A DNA stretch of 64,000 bases from Armigeres subalbatus (lineage: Eukaryota > Arthropoda > Insecta > Diptera > Culicidae): NCBI RefSeq assembly GCF_024139115.2, contig NC_085140.1, positions 14,701,085 to 14,765,084 on the forward strand, given 5' to 3'. The position numbers and the translations under genes are program-made. This document shows positions 44,186 to 55,684 of the stretch, in pieces. Under the pieces are notes generated by a model. It was given only the letters and a program-made list of their open reading frames with translations, was not told where the DNA came from and did not search any database. The first letter of the stretch is position 1; every line of letters starts with the position of its first letter.

Positions 44186-44649
44186 AGAAGCATAAGTAGG
44201 GTGAGCGTACCGGTTTTGGCCACCTTAGTGCCTGATTTGGTCAACCCTGGAAAATACATATTTTTCAAAAAATATGGATCAGTTTCAACAGCGAAGAAAC
44301 ATGATATATCTCCTGTTAGAGCTAATATAACCCTCGAAAATTGTTTTATTTTTGGAGTTATGCGAGAAACTGGTACAGTTCCCCCGCTAGAATGCTAATT
44401 GCGCTCTTAGCATTAAACATGCTTTCCTTATACGCAGACTTCAATATACTAAATACGAGTTGCTAATTGTGTGTCATGTTGTAGAGAATGTTTTGTTGTA
44501 ACTACTAAATTAGTACACTTTAACTACCGGTACTTTGGCTGCAAGGTCACGGTAAACTAGATGTTGATCACGCGATTTGGAGCGACATTAGCAATCTTAT
44601 AGTTTTGAATTAACTGGACCCATCGAGATAGAGAGATTTCAAAAAAGAA
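44186..44649. other. Unique spacer
   Basis: No gene, array or paired ends were seen; the composition is A+T-rich and non-repetitive. Confidence 0.3.
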
Positions 44650-44663
44650 TTTTATCGAGATGT

Positions 44664-44949
44664 CTTCTTCTTCTTATTGGCATTACATCCCCACACTGGG
44701 ACAGAGCCGCCTCGCAGCTTAGGGTTCATTTAGCAGCACTTCCACAGTTATTAACTGCGAGGTTTCAAAGCCAGGTTACCATTTTTGCATTCGTATATCA
44801 TGATGATACTTTTATGCCCAGGGAAGTCGAGATAATTTCCAATCCGAAAATTGCCTAGACCGGCACCGGGAATCGAGCCCAGCCACCCTCAGCATGGTCT
44901 TGCTTTGTAGCCGCGCGTCTTACCGCACGGCTAAGGAGGACCCCACATT
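44664..44949 (-). mobile_element. Feilai-like SINE with perfect target duplication
   Basis: On the minus strand it starts TCCTCCTTAGCCGTGCGG, carries the A-box region TAGCCGTGCGG and B box GGGCTCGATTCCC, then GTCTAGGCAATTTTCGGAT, TCGACTTCCCTGGGCATAAA, AACTGTGGAAGTGCT and GGATGTAATGCCAATAAGAA, ending in an AAG-repeat tail. The 14-bp duplication TTTTATCGAGATGT brackets it (44,650-44,663 and 44,950-44,963). Structure and sequence are those I associate with Feilai of Aedes aegypti. The perfect duplication makes it the best preserved of the three copies here. Confidence 0.85.
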
Positions 44950-45009
44950 TTTTATCGAGATGTAGCAAGCAAAAATGCATGGGGAGGATATCGACTTAGC
45001 AAGGTAAAA

Positions 45010-45314
45010 GATCAAATTCAATGATGTTATCGATCATTTAGTAATTTGCGTTCGTTCATTTAGTAGATTGTCAATAACTCTTTCTGAAGCTGAATGGAGC
45101 TGAATTTCGAATAGTGTTGTATGGTGTTCTATAGCTATAACTCCGTTACTAGTGGAATTCAAACAACGAACTATTTGGCAGAGTTGTAGAAAAACCTTCG
45201 CACTAGGAGTCCACCATTCAACAAATTTTGAAATTCAGCTTCTGGAATGAGTTATTGACAAACTACTAAATGATCGAACGCAAATTACTAAATGATCGAT
45301 AACATCCTTGATCA
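45010..45314. mobile_element. Long-TIR MITE with GATCGATAACATC arms
   Basis: The left arm (45,010-45,090) reads ATGATGTTATCGATCATTTA and AATTTGCGTTCGTTCATTTA, and AATAACTC. The right arm repeats these in inverse order from about 45,230 to 45,310. The two arms give about 75 bp of pairing with a few mismatches around a 140-bp centre. No open frame is present. Confidence 0.7.
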
Positions 45315-45749
45315 AATTAGCGACATAATCCGAACTAACGCACTACACGAGAAACACGTGGAACGATTTTCGACGAAGTCATGTTTTACGCAGTTTTTTG
45401 GGATTTAAGTAATACGTATCCCCCACGTAAAAACTGACTCCAGTGCACTACTACAAGAAGCTTTACACACCAGACACCCACGCTCTAGACTTGTTCTGGA
45501 TTCACTGGTGTCTTATGATGTGGTTGAATCTGATTCTAAATGTGCGTTTTGTGTTCTTAAGTTCCTGGAATGGTCACGGAACTAGCTGCTTCGGCCAAGG
45601 AATAAATTCAGTCTCCATATTGCGAGACTTTAGCTGACAACGCAAACCGTAGACAGTGCTACTTGCAGCCGCAACTAGAGGTGCGCGCTGCCGCGCCGCC
45701 GTTTAGAATTTGCCGCGCCGCTGATCAATAATTTTCCACGCTGATCCAA

Positions 45750-45900
45750 ATTTGAAGAAGCCTGTAGAAGTTTCCGTGGAAAATCCGAAGATCCAGTGAA
45801 ATGTCCGTTGAATTCTCCGATTAATATTCACACAACATCACGTTGTCACGTCTCCAGAGAATTTTTCTTGAAAATTCCAATGATGCTCTGGGAAATTCCC
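45750..45900. repeat. Short TTCCGTGGAAAATCCGAAGA array
   Basis: Words such as TTTCCGTGGAAAATCCGAAG recur loosely. The same type of repeat is seen at 47,450-47,715 and 48,165-48,320, so one degenerate satellite family is scattered over 2.5 kb. Confidence 0.5.
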
Positions 45901-46019
45901 GTTCAATTTTCAAAAAGCTTTCTGTAAAAACTAAGAAGAACTACGAGTGCACAATCCGACAGATTTCCCATGGAAATCCAAATAATCCAAAAACATTGGT
46001 TAACCGAATAGCTCAGATG

Positions 46020-46370
46020 GCCGAAAATTTCGTTCGGCCGAAATGATCGTTTGGCAGAAATGATCGTTTGGCAGAAAGTTCCATTTGGCCGAACGGACAT
46101 TAGGCCAAAAGTGTCGTTCGGTTAAACTGGTAACTTTTTCGGAAAAAGTCGTTCGGCTGAACTGGTCATTTGGCAGAAAATATCGTTTGACCGAAATGGT
46201 TGTTTTGCAGAAACGGCATTTTAGGGCAAAATGGTCCATTCTGACAAACAACTACTCTAGCAAACGGTATTTTCGGTCAAATGATCTATTCGATCAAACG
46301 ACATTTTCGGCCAAACGACTTTTTCATTTAACCTGTTAGGGCAAACAACTTTTTCGGCCAAATTACTGTA
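46020..46370. repeat. Degenerate CGTTTGGCCGAAATG array
   Basis: More than fifteen copies of GTCGTTCGGCCGAAA-like words, with spacing of 15-25 bp and both CGTTTGGCAGAAA and CATTTTCGGCCAAACG orientations. Open frames on both strands in this block are products of the repeat. Confidence 0.8.
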
Positions 46371-47449
46371 GAGTAGTTAGGAATAACAGAACAAATAAAT
46401 AAACTTGTTTGATGCAATATCATTATTATAATAAATAGATACTAAAATACAAACTAAAATGTTTCTCGTTACAAATCCCATGTCACAAAACCCTCTTCAC
46501 CCAAAATAAAAATCGAATTGTTGCATAATAGGGAAAACAAAAAAAAACGGTTGCAATAGTAACAAGGAGCAGAGTCTCCACGTTACAAGTCCTCGTTTAT
46601 AAAACGGACGGTCATCGGAGACTAGAGCCATTCTACTCAGGGATTGCAGACATACAGACATGTCTGTATTTATACAGACATTTGGTCTTGCATACAGACA
46701 TTCTACAGATTACAGATATTGCGCATAAGCCTCAAAATTTTATTCCCACTTTTGGGTTTCCGCGCCGAGCACTCAGCGCCAAACTTGGCGACAAGGAGAT
46801 AGTGGTCAAGTTGGTACTCCTGATTTTTTGACAACTGATGTCGATTGGTTGTGTGAGTGCATCGGTGTCAAAAAATAGAGCTTTGGCTGAAAATTTAATT
46901 GTCAAATGCACATTTTGACAGCAATATAGATGTATGAGTGAAAAAAATGGGCAAATGCTCTATCACGGAAGCAGTCGCTGAAGACAAGTGTTAATGATTT
47001 CCGTGACGAAACGAAAAGTTTCAATGCAAAAAGCAATATTATACACTTTTGATTAAAGCTACACACTTTTACAGACATTCAGTTTTGAAAACTTTGGGCG
47101 GGAAATAAAATCCTGTTGGGCTTTCCAAATAAACTATTCTGGATTTTCAAACAAAATCGTTATGGGGATTTCGTACTAAATTCTATGAGGTTACCAAACG
47201 GAATCATTTTGAAATTCCGAACGGAGCCTTTTAGGCTTCTGAACGGCATTCCTTTTGGGTTCCAAACAGAATCCTTTTAGAATTTCAAACGGAAAGATTC
47301 TTCGATTCCTTTCGGAAACCTAAAAATATTGCATTCAGAAGTCCAAAATTAATCCATTCTGAAGCCGTTCAAAAGCACAAAAAATATCATTAGGGTGCCC
47401 AAAAGACATAACATTGTACGGGTTTTTCACCGGATGATTTTCAGCCAAA
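46371..47449. other. Unique DNA with a CAGACAT cluster
   Basis: A cluster of ACAGACAT words lies at 46,647-46,712 (five copies) with one more near 47,070. The region from 47,100 to 47,400 contains loose repeats of TTTTAGGCTTCCGAACGG-like words. No gene was seen. Confidence 0.45.
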
Positions 47450-48330
47450 CGACCTTCCCCTTAAATTTCTGTTGAAATACCCAAAATTTTCTATGGTGAT
47501 TCCGAACAATTTCGTTAAAATCCAAAGAATTTTTTGTTGAAATCTACATTTTGAGCAATTGCTTGCGGAAACTCTGAAGAATTTTCCTTCCATAGAATTT
47601 CACGTGAATATTCCAGAACCCTCCGTGGAAACTCCTTAGGGTTTCCGGCAGATAGTCCGAAGAATTTTATGTGAAAGTTTTGAAGAATACTCAACAGAAA
47701 TTCCGAAGAACTTTCCGTGTATAAGTTATATTATCTATCTAGCCAAAAGGCTTTTTAAAAAATTAAAACTATTACAAGGAGTTCGAAAAACAGAACTTCA
47801 CGGATCAACGATTACGAACAGAATGAATTTATTGCACATTGGAATCTACGAGTACCCTATTTCTGCTGATTAATGATTTATTGCCCTAGCTGTCGTCAAC
47901 GTCGTGATTCCTGCTGATTGGGCATCCTACTTCTGGACTGCTGAGTTGGGAAACGATGGTGTCGGGTTATTGTCGGTTAAGGTGCACATGTGTTGTTGTT
48001 GGTGTTGCTGTTGGTATCGGCGTCTGATGACAATGCATTGACGGTGCCCAGTGCAAGGGCTATTTGTTGTTGTTGTTGTTGTTCTATGGTGCACAGCATA
48101 TTCCGTAGTAACTCGGTAGAAGGATTATCGTGGTTCGATAGGTGTTCGATAACTTATATTCTGCATATTTTCCTGCAATTTTGAGTAATTTCCAGTGGAA
48201 ATTCTGAAGAACGTACATATGTAAATGTTAAAGATTTTTTTCGCGAGAATTCCAAACAATTTCTCTTGGGGATTTCTAAGAGCTTCTCCTGAAAATTCCA
48301 AAGAATACTCGAAACTTCAAAGTAGTTAAC
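47450..48330. repeat. Degenerate TTCCGAAGAATTTTCC array with insertion
   Basis: Units like AATTCCGAAGAACTTTCCGT fill 47,450-47,719 and resume at 48,165-48,320. Between them lies a distinct segment, 47,720-48,158. Confidence 0.6.
47720..48158 (-). mobile_element. 439-bp insertion with TATAAGTTAT ends
   Basis: The segment starts TATAAGTTAT and ends ATAACTTATA, short inverted ends, and interrupts the degenerate array. On the minus strand it encodes a short frame with a Gln run from a CAA repeat (around 48,066-48,084) and an Asn/Thr-rich stretch, like the start of some retroelement gag genes. AATAAATTCATT on the minus strand could be a polyadenylation region. It could be a deleted LTR element or a MITE. 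Confidence 0.4.
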
Positions 48331-48900
48331 GTAGAAAATAATTTTAAAATTAATATTTTGGAAAGGTGGGGCAATTCATAAGATTTATTATAATATTCTC
48401 CCGTAAAAGGAGACTTCACAGCCTAAGGATTTGGTTCGCTGATTCTGTCTGCAAGTATTTTAGAGGAGAGGGATTGACGGAATTTTAACATGAAAAATAA
48501 ATAAAACGGCCCCATTTAAAATACACGGGAGCAGGGTTTGCAGAAATCGCTCTCAATAGCTAACGATCAACGATAAAAGAAAGGTAAAAACTGTTCCGGA
48601 TCATAACAAACCATGATAACAAATTTATCAAACTTGTATACAAGTGCAAAAAAACAGAATCGGATAGGCAGCCCCCATAGAGAAGTGATGATTCTCGCTT
48701 TGTTCTTGCTCATTTTGCGTTGGAGACCGCACAGCTGTGTAGAATAGTGCTCTTCGCGTATGGAGATTTTTAAATGAAATTTACCATGAGATATAGCTCC
48801 CGCCGCCGATTTTCAGACCGGCGCACACCCCTAACCGCAACATGTCATTTCACCTCTCGGCTAACGTTATTATCACATGTGACGAATGTTCCAATTAGAG
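48331..48900. other. Unique spacer
   Basis: Mixed composition; no frame, array or paired end was recognised. Confidence 0.3.
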
Positions 48901-48928
48901 TGCCACGTTCTCTGCCAGCCACCAGATA

Positions 48929-49162
48929 TTAGTTGAATAGCAGATAAGAGATCGCATCGCCCCGCTTCAATCCATCTTTAGAACGAACGAATGTCTCACC
49001 AGATATTCTGACGATCGAGTCTGTCCCTTTGTAGTAGATAAAACATATGGGATACCATATCATATATAATTCTTGAGTAGGATTATTGAATAGATCGAAC
49101 GAACTGAACTCCAGGGCGTTTTGAAGAACTAAAAAGGGGATATAACACAGTCGACTCCCCAT
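48929..49162 (-). pseudogene. LINE RT fragment with RGDAIS motif
   Basis: The 77-codon minus-strand frame contains ETFVRSKDGLKRGDAISYLL, matching RT motif 4 (QGDxxS) of RTE/R-group LINEs, preceded by a Tyr-rich stretch. The catalytic FADD/YADD is not included. It is probably a remnant of a different LINE from the RTE copy at 57-60 kb. Confidence 0.6.
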
Positions 49163-49294
49163 GAGTTTCTAATAATTGATTTTAGCATATATTGAGATGT
49201 GAAACAGAAAAAAGTTGGAAAATTGTTCGAAAGGCCCATCAGAGTACCCGAGAAATTATTTTTAACATGACATCATCTGCTTCCACGAGTCAAT

Positions 49295-49441
49295 TGGGCT
49301 TATTCTACGAGTCGAGTGACGTGAGGTGAGTCGATTTTAGCAATTCTCACGTAAAATGACCATGTTATTCAAATGGGGCTATACGACTCTTCTCATGTCA
49401 TTCGAGCAATCTCACGTCACTCCACTCGTAGAATAAGCCCA
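49295..49441. mobile_element. MITE with TGGGCTTATTCTACGAGT ends
   Basis: The 147-bp element has about 30-bp inverted repeats: TGGGCTTATTCTACGAGTCG and then GAGTGACGTGAG at the left, with the inverse at the right ending GAATAAGCCCA. AAT may be the 3-bp duplication. The centre has CTCACGT words that extend the pairing. Confidence 0.85.
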
Positions 49442-49549
49442 AATATCGTGTCTTAGAACAGCGACTCACGAAGAGTCATCTATAGAAGAAGAGTCATATC
49501 AGCTCGTTGGATCTGCTGGAATGATTACCAAAGCATGGATATAGAATTC

Positions 49550-49890
49550 AGGGCTTGGTTGATCGGGTAGATCGTATGTTCTGAACTCCAGAAAATTTTA
49601 AAGAACCAAAAAGGTCCATAGTATCTTGTAAGGAGTAAAATTCTATCGACTCAATGGACCTGTAGAGATGCTTAGCGCTGAGCGGATACATCGTTCAGGA
49701 CTTGGTTGATCGAGTAGACCGTATATTCTGAACCGCAGGACGTTTTGGAGACCCTGAAGTAGTTTACATTTATTAAAAACTCGATAATTGTATGTCTTAT
49801 GATCACATAGATATTTTTGGATTGCTAGACATAATCGAGGATATTCAGTACAGTTTGGACGGCCTAGGAGATCTGAAAAATAATATTTCA
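49550..49890. repeat. Local repeat of a 60-bp phrase
   Basis: The phrase GGCTTGGTTGATCGGGTAGA, with CTGAACTCCAG about 20 bp later and a TTTTGAAGAACC-like end, occurs at 49,551-49,610 and 49,701-49,760, and a worn version at 49,086-49,135. These look like amplified pieces of one unknown sequence. Confidence 0.5.
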
Positions 49891-49983
49891 ACGCCTTTTC
49901 AGTTATTTCTATACCAGTTTTGACAAAATCCAGTAAAAAACCATATCTGTACGTTTGATCTACGTAAAAAAAAAGATCCTTAA

Positions 49984-50310
49984 AGAGTTAACCCTTCGGA
50001 CTACCATTCCGCGGGAGGCTGTAAAGTTTATGCATTGCTTACCATTTTTATGCAATACAGTCCGATCACTGGTCTATACATTTTCTTCCTACTTTTCTTC
50101 ATGACGCTGATGACATTTTTCACGACCAATAATGGGCAATTATCGTATATCTGCTTCAGTAATGCATAGAATGCTCCCAGCTCGTCGCAGGTCGCTTTCC
50201 AAGTGGGCAGTGCGCGTTGATAACGCTGTAGTTGAAAAAACGGCTTTTGATCATCAGCGTGTACATCCTTGCGTTAATATGCTTGCGTTAATATGCTCTA
50301 CTCTAACTTA
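49984..50310 (-). pseudogene. Second, older RTE endonuclease fragment
   Basis: The plus-strand phrase GGACTACCATTCCGCGGGAG and following bases match 59,742 onward in the endonuclease region of the RTE copy, including the GTCTATACATTT and GGGCAGTGC words. Multiple indels and substitutions make this an older insertion of the same family in the same orientation. Confidence 0.8.
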
Positions 50311-53019
50311 GCCTATTGAGGATTCACCTTTTGAGTTTTTTTTCAGTGATTATTATGGTTGAGAACAGTTATAGAAGTATTTTGAATAATCTAATAATTA
50401 TTCGCTAATATCCTTGGCATTTTGTATTCCACTTTCTTGACCTGTACAAGTCTAGCGTGTCACTATCAATAATCTAATTTGAACAATTATTTTTATTTCA
50501 CCTTTTTCATGTAGCCGAAGCAAGCAATTGCAACCCGCAAATTAAAATAGCCACGGAGCATGAACATACTGGATGCATAGACCATATATCCCATATTACT
50601 TTACTAAAAGTCCAAAAGTTCGTGGCCTCTTCATTAGCATCGAACAGCGGCTCAATTACAATACTATAGAGGCCTACATTCGTGCCTCACCCTTTGCCGC
50701 CAGCGAAGAAATCGCAGTAGGTTGCGACTTCGTAGTTCGTCTTATAGTCTTGCCCTGTTGGCTGCTTGGATTGACTTTTGGCTTCGGCTGGGCTCTGCCG
50801 GCGGCAGCCGTCTATATATTTATTACGGTGTTGCTGCTGCTGGTGCCTATAAAAATCACTAGACCGAGAACGCACTTTTTGAATGAACGAATGAATGAGT
50901 GATATCACACAGCTGCGATCTTTTTCTTCTTGCGCACCGCATGGTTGGCTGTTTTTGCTTCCGATTTGGTGCACACAAAAAAGTGAATAAATTTACTTTC
51001 TTCGTCCTCTGTGTTGTAGCAACCAACCGAGCAATTCGTCGTCTTGGCTAGACTTACCAACAACCGCACAGCTGTGCGTTGAAAATCTGAAAGGGGTTAT
51101 TGTGAAGTAGCGTGCAGTTAACACGCGTGAAAGATTTAGGCTTGTTTCAAAGGGAAATTGATGGTGTGGTCAAATATCTATAAAGTTTTTTTTCATGTTG
51201 CAAGCGAGACAAATTTGAAGAATTTGTTGTTTGGTTTTGACGTAGAGCTGTAAAAATACTGCCCCATGCAAAGGTCAAGAAATTGATTCAAGTAGGCCGG
51301 TCGCGGTCATAAATCCACGATCCAAGCAGCTCAGCGCAGTTCAAGTTCCCAAGAAATAAATTAACCACAGTATGCGCTCGACGATAATAACAATAATTTA
51401 ACAACTTAATCTTATCTCCCGCTCCGGACTGGCTGTCAGCCAAGAAAAACGTTAGCATTTAAAATAAGTAAGATTATGCGAACGGCGGCTATATGTTACG
51501 GGCCATTGGTCGCTGCACTGCACAATGGGAAAAATGAGCTTCGAAAAGAGATTTTTTAGACACCTGAAGCTCCTTGAATAATAGCTTGAGGTTGGACAGA
51601 GTCTCTAGTCAAGCATTGTGGCAATGTTTCAAAGTATGTACATGAAGATGAATCAGGATAAACGTATTTCCCATAATCAAGCGAGTGTCTCACTGTGCAT
51701 CAATGCCGTAGTTTGTGAATGGAGAATAAAAATATGCGTCGGTCAGACGCAATCTTGGTGGTGTCATTTGAAATGCAGCGACAAAACCAGACATTTCAGC
51801 ACCATGCGTGATCACCAATGGGGCTTCTGGTGGGCTCGCAGTTATGCTCCGTAGGGGCCTAACGACTGTCGTCCGAGTCCGCCCGGTGTTTGTGTTGTAA
51901 TTGATTATATGCTTTCAATGCTTATCGCGAAACTGGCACATCTATGCTGCTTACATTATACGAACCAATCTTCTGGACCCGGCCACATGCAAGCAATATT
52001 CCTAACCTTTCGTGACGCCGAGCGGCCATTGGCCCCTCATTATTGATTGGCTGCCGCCACTGCTATCTGCTTCCGGCTTTAACGGCGGTCGCATTAGGCC
52101 ATTGCACTATTAGCCAACCAGTACACCACCTGTCTCAAGAAGTCCATTCCCAATTAGGTACCATAAGTCTAAAGGCCCCCTTCAGCATCTAAGTGAGCGC
52201 TGAGATTGGATCAAACGCATTGAGAGGCAAAATATGCCTACTACGCTGAAACAAACAAACAACTTATTGGTGCCCCTTATGGCAGCTGTACGCAGCAGCA
52301 GCCACGGCGGCCACCTGTACGCCTAGTATTACCGGTTTTGGACTTCTTGGTTTCCGAGTGGCGATCCCAGCCCAGCTGGGCTCTGGCACTGCACCGTTGC
52401 GGCTGTTACTGCTCTCTGCCTACGATGAAGTCGACACATAGTTGGAAGAGGCGGCAATGGCACAGAGTCTATCCGAGATGGATGATGGCGGTTGCAGCCT
52501 CAGTCAGCAATCGTTGAACCCCCCCGTTTCTGTATGAAGTTCGTTTGTTCGCTGCCTGGTTAAATGTCAAACAAAGTTATTGCTTCTATTCCACTCAGTT
52601 GGCGTGGTTCGCTTCGGTGTGGGCTCTTAACTTGTCTCGTAAAGTTGGGTGGGAAATGCCACAAGATACCGTAATAATCTGTAAGACAGATCTTCCAGGC
52701 CACGCTATCTATCGCGCGATGGTGCGGTGAAATAGCGCAGACGGGCTATGAAATGTCAGATTTGATTTTGATTTGTTGTAAACTTTAGGAACCAAAAAGG
52801 TCAGTCTTCATCACCGATGAGAATTGTGAAAAATAAAGTGGAACACTTGGGGATGCCAGATGAGCTACCAACATATAACAACTAGTCGATAACCAGTACA
52901 TAAGTATTGCAAAAAGGTTTTTTTATGTAGCTGATATACACTAGTATACTAACAGGTTCTAGTCCATGAACAAATATGTTGCTTATCAGCGAGAATGTAA
53001 ACGAACACGAAAAGAAGCT
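50311..53019. other. Unique DNA, some G+C-rich
   Basis: The 109-codon plus frame at 50,573-50,902 has a hydrophobic C-terminal half but no recognised domain. A CCTATAAAAATC motif at 50,847 resembles a TATA box. From 51,840 to 52,530 the composition is G+C-richer with GCAGCAGCAGCC-type words. No exon structure can be shown. Confidence 0.35.
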
Positions 53020-53263
53020 GTCCAAGACGAGTTTAGTACTTTACATTTAATTCATCTACGTTTTGTTATCTTTACATATAAGTATTTCGACCTCCACTGT
53101 GGGGCCGTCTTCAGTGTCTCGTACTTGACTTACTCGAATCAAGAACGAGACACTGAAGACGGCCTCACAGTGTAGGTCGAAATACGTATCTGTAAAGATA
53201 ACAAAACATAGTGGAGTTAAATGGAAAGTACTAAACTCGTCTTAGACATTCCACTAAAAGAGC
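53020..53263. mobile_element. Long-hairpin MITE, copy 3
   Basis: The arms 53,020-53,127 and 53,145-53,247 carry TATTTCGACCTCCACTGTG and CGTCTTCAGTGTCTCGTACT in inverse order. The right terminus ends ACATTCCACTAAAAGAGCTT, the inverse of the left edge of copy 2. The left terminus is worn. Confidence 0.8.
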
Positions 53264-53267
53264 TTAA

Positions 53268-53372
53268 CCCTTAAATGCGCAATAATTAAAACAACAAACC
53301 GAAAATACGTTTAATGTTAATAATTCCAGTGATTATTCACGTTAAAAATATTTCGCCTTGCGCCTTTAAGGG
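53268..53372. mobile_element. piggyBac-like mini-MITE
   Basis: TTAA at 53,264-53,267 and at 53,373-53,376 flanks ends CCCTTAAATGCGCAA and TTGCGCCTTTAAGGG. TTAA duplications with a CCC start are the pattern of piggyBac ends. The element is about 105 bp with an A+T-rich core. Confidence 0.75.
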
Positions 53373-53828
53373 TTAAATAATTTTTCAACGAAAAAAAGAT
53401 AAAGATAAGAGAGATACGCTTTTCGTTAATAATAGGTACTTTATCATTATTGATTTTTTTTTGCGTTCTTTCAATCCAATTTACTATTTTTGTAGGCATT
53501 GTTTGATTAATTGCGTGAGTGAATCATTGTAAATTCATTGAATTCATCCCCATTAATTTATGTAATATTTCAATGTTATTTTCTTTACTTGAAGAAACAT
53601 AACTTTTTCGTCGTGATATATTTTGATTTTCTGATTTGATTTTCTGATTGACCATTTTATAATTGTAATTTATTAATTACTTATTAATTATTGTAATTAG
53701 TTAAGGAAGACCAATATAATCATGTAAAACAAAGAAAAATTTAATCTAATTGATTCCAGTAGGCGACTCCATGAACCAGCGTACTCGTCGTATTTCGCTG
53801 CATCATATACTGGTATACCTTGATTATA

Positions 53829-55079
53829 AAGGGTGTATTCGATAAAAATGACACACACATATTTACTCACCAAAATCAAACCGATTCAGAGAATGAAAAA
53901 CTTTTAATGAGTTATGATTTACAACATTAGTTTCATTTGATTTCATTGACCATCCCGAATGCGCGCACTTTCTTTTCACTCAACCCATCAAATTTTGTGC
54001 AATCGATTTTTCCCATATTTTTGTTGTTTTTACCCAAAGTTTCTTCATCTCCAGCTGTGTTTTAAAAACTTTAGGATATTTTCGAAGCTTCGTCTTCACA
54101 ATTGCCCAGAATTTTTCATTTGAGCGAAGTTCCGGTGAGTTTTGTGGGTTCATATCTTTTGGCACAAATTTAGCTCCGTTTGCTCGGTACCACTGCAATA
54201 CGTTACGAGCATAGTTGCAAGACGCCAGATCAGGCCAAAACAGTGTTGATACTTTGTGTTTTCTTATGAATGGCAAAAGACGCTTCTGGAGTCACTATTC
54301 GGTGTAAATCGTACTGTTGAATGTTCCGGAAGTAATGAAGGGAGCGCTTACTTCACCACATCCGCAAATCGCCTGACCTCTTAGCAAATTTTAATAACTT
54401 CTTTGTTCGGACATCCTCCGGAATATGGAACTTAGACTTGGCAACGAAATATTCATGCCCAGGAAGTAGACGGAAGTCAGCCTTGACGTAGGTTTCATCA
54501 TCCATCACGATGCAACAGGATTTGGTGAACAACTTCGTGTAAAGTTTCCGGGCGTGGGTTTTTGCAGTGGTGTTAGGCTTTTCATTTCGGTTCGGGGCTT
54601 TTTGCACCTTGTAAACATGTAACCCAGCACGTTTCATGGTTTTTGTGCACGAAACCAACCGACACCTTGGACTTGTTAGCAACATTTCGTTTGGAAACTT
54701 ATCGAGCTGTTCTACCACTCGTGGTCATTTTACTGTCCATTGGACCGCTTCTACGACCACTCCCTTCCTTCCTTTGAACACTCAGATGCTCCTTGAAGGT
54801 TTTTATTACACGAGATACAGTTGAATTTACAATCATAAGCGTTTTGCTATCGACCGGTGGGAAGCCTCCGGATTTTAATTGTAGGTGCACACATTTTTTT
54901 CACTGGCAGTTTCTTGTTCCGATGATATGATTGGGATTACTGTATGGATAACTATCAAACTCTGCAGATGTAAACAATACACTATGAATAAGATTTGGTC
55001 AAATTTTCAGGTTTCTTACTCATACGGTTCAAAAGTTATAGGAGATTTTCGGTGTGCCATTTTTATCGAATACACCCTT
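53829..55079 (-). mobile_element. ITmD37E-type mariner element
   Basis: The terminal inverted repeats are about 25 bp: AAGGGTGTATTCGATAAAAA at the left and the inverse TTTTTATCGAATACACCCTT at the right. It is 1.25 kb and inserted at a TA within the pogo-like fragment. A single transposase gene (minus strand) fills it but is broken. Confidence 0.9.
53980..54895 (-). pseudogene. DD37E mariner transposase, dead
   Basis: The N-terminal DNA-binding part (54,890-54,700) has VNSTVSRVIKTFKEHLSVQR and GSGRRSGPMDSKMTT. The catalytic core has CIVMDDETYVKADF (first Asp), FWPDLASCNYARNVLQWYR (second Asp) and NSPELRSNEKFW (Glu). Counting residues between the second Asp and the Glu of NEKFW gives 37, the defining spacing of the ITmD37E family described in mosquitoes. 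A shift after HTH, a shift at about 54,360, and tandem stops TAG TGA at about 54,299 separate the pieces. All three catalytic acids remain. Confidence 0.92.
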
Positions 55080-55160
55080 AATGGACTTTTTCGATGCAAA
55101 AAAAAATCATATAATCAAATTTTCCATATAATCGAAGCAAATTTTTTTTTTCTCAAAATT

Positions 55161-55547
55161 TGTGTTCACCGATTAAATTAATCTTTATACAATACAAAAA
55201 TATCTTTTTTTTTACATTACAGTCCAATCCGCATGTTTTGGTTTATTTTATGATGATTCAGTAGATGTTGAATTTTTATAAGAACTTAACCGTTTTCAGT
55301 CGCTGGCTTGCACACCATTCTAAAATTACGTCAGTAATGAAGGTTTCGCCAAGCTTAATGTAGATACAATGATATACTTAGTCACGAATTCTAACTACAA
55401 TGCATACCTGTTTTAGTTCCAAAGCAACTATGCGTTCTCTTCAAAAATAAACTTATCCTTATTTGATTCGATCACATCAAATTGAATTCGACGGAGAATT
55501 CACACACTTAAATCATTTCACAGATTTCGGTGAATTTTGCTTCAATT
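55161..55547. other. A+T-rich spacer
   Basis: No gene or array was recognised; poly-T runs are present. Confidence 0.3.
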
Positions 55548-55684
55548 CACCGAAATCTCAACAGCAGAACTGTTCGGTAATTATTTCACAAAATTTTCGG
55601 CGATTTTTCCTTTGTTCAACTGTCAAAACCACCGAAAATCCGTCAAATTATTCACCGAACAGTTCCGCTGTTGAGATTTCGGTG
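55548..55684. mobile_element. MITE-like hairpin CACCGAAATCTCAACAGC
   Basis: CACCGAAATCTCAACAGC at the left is matched by the inverse GCTGTTGAGATTTCGGTG at the right, and inner AGAACTGTTCGGTAATTATT pairs with the inverse at 55,640-55,665. The arms give about 40 bp of pairing. The 113-codon frame over this region is by chance. Confidence 0.8.

Larger units (their letters stand above)
53811..55160. mobile_element. Pogo-like fragment split by mariner
   Basis: Left of the mariner is GGTATACCTTGATTATA, and right of it ATGGACTTTTTCGATGC, then CCATATAATCGA. Joined, they resemble the CAGGTATACCTCGATTATATGGAC-type end seen at 62,883-62,972. Ends of the form CAGG(T/C)ATACCTCG with a TA target are typical of pogo/Tigger elements. 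Confidence 0.6.

Noticed and set aside
46020..46370. Protein-coding frames on both strands
   Set aside because: They arise from a degenerate short repeat in both orientations.
50573..50902. 109-codon frame with hydrophobic C-terminal half
   Set aside because: It could be a small membrane protein, but the hydrophobic part overlaps CTG-rich and TATA-like DNA, and there is no support from motifs.
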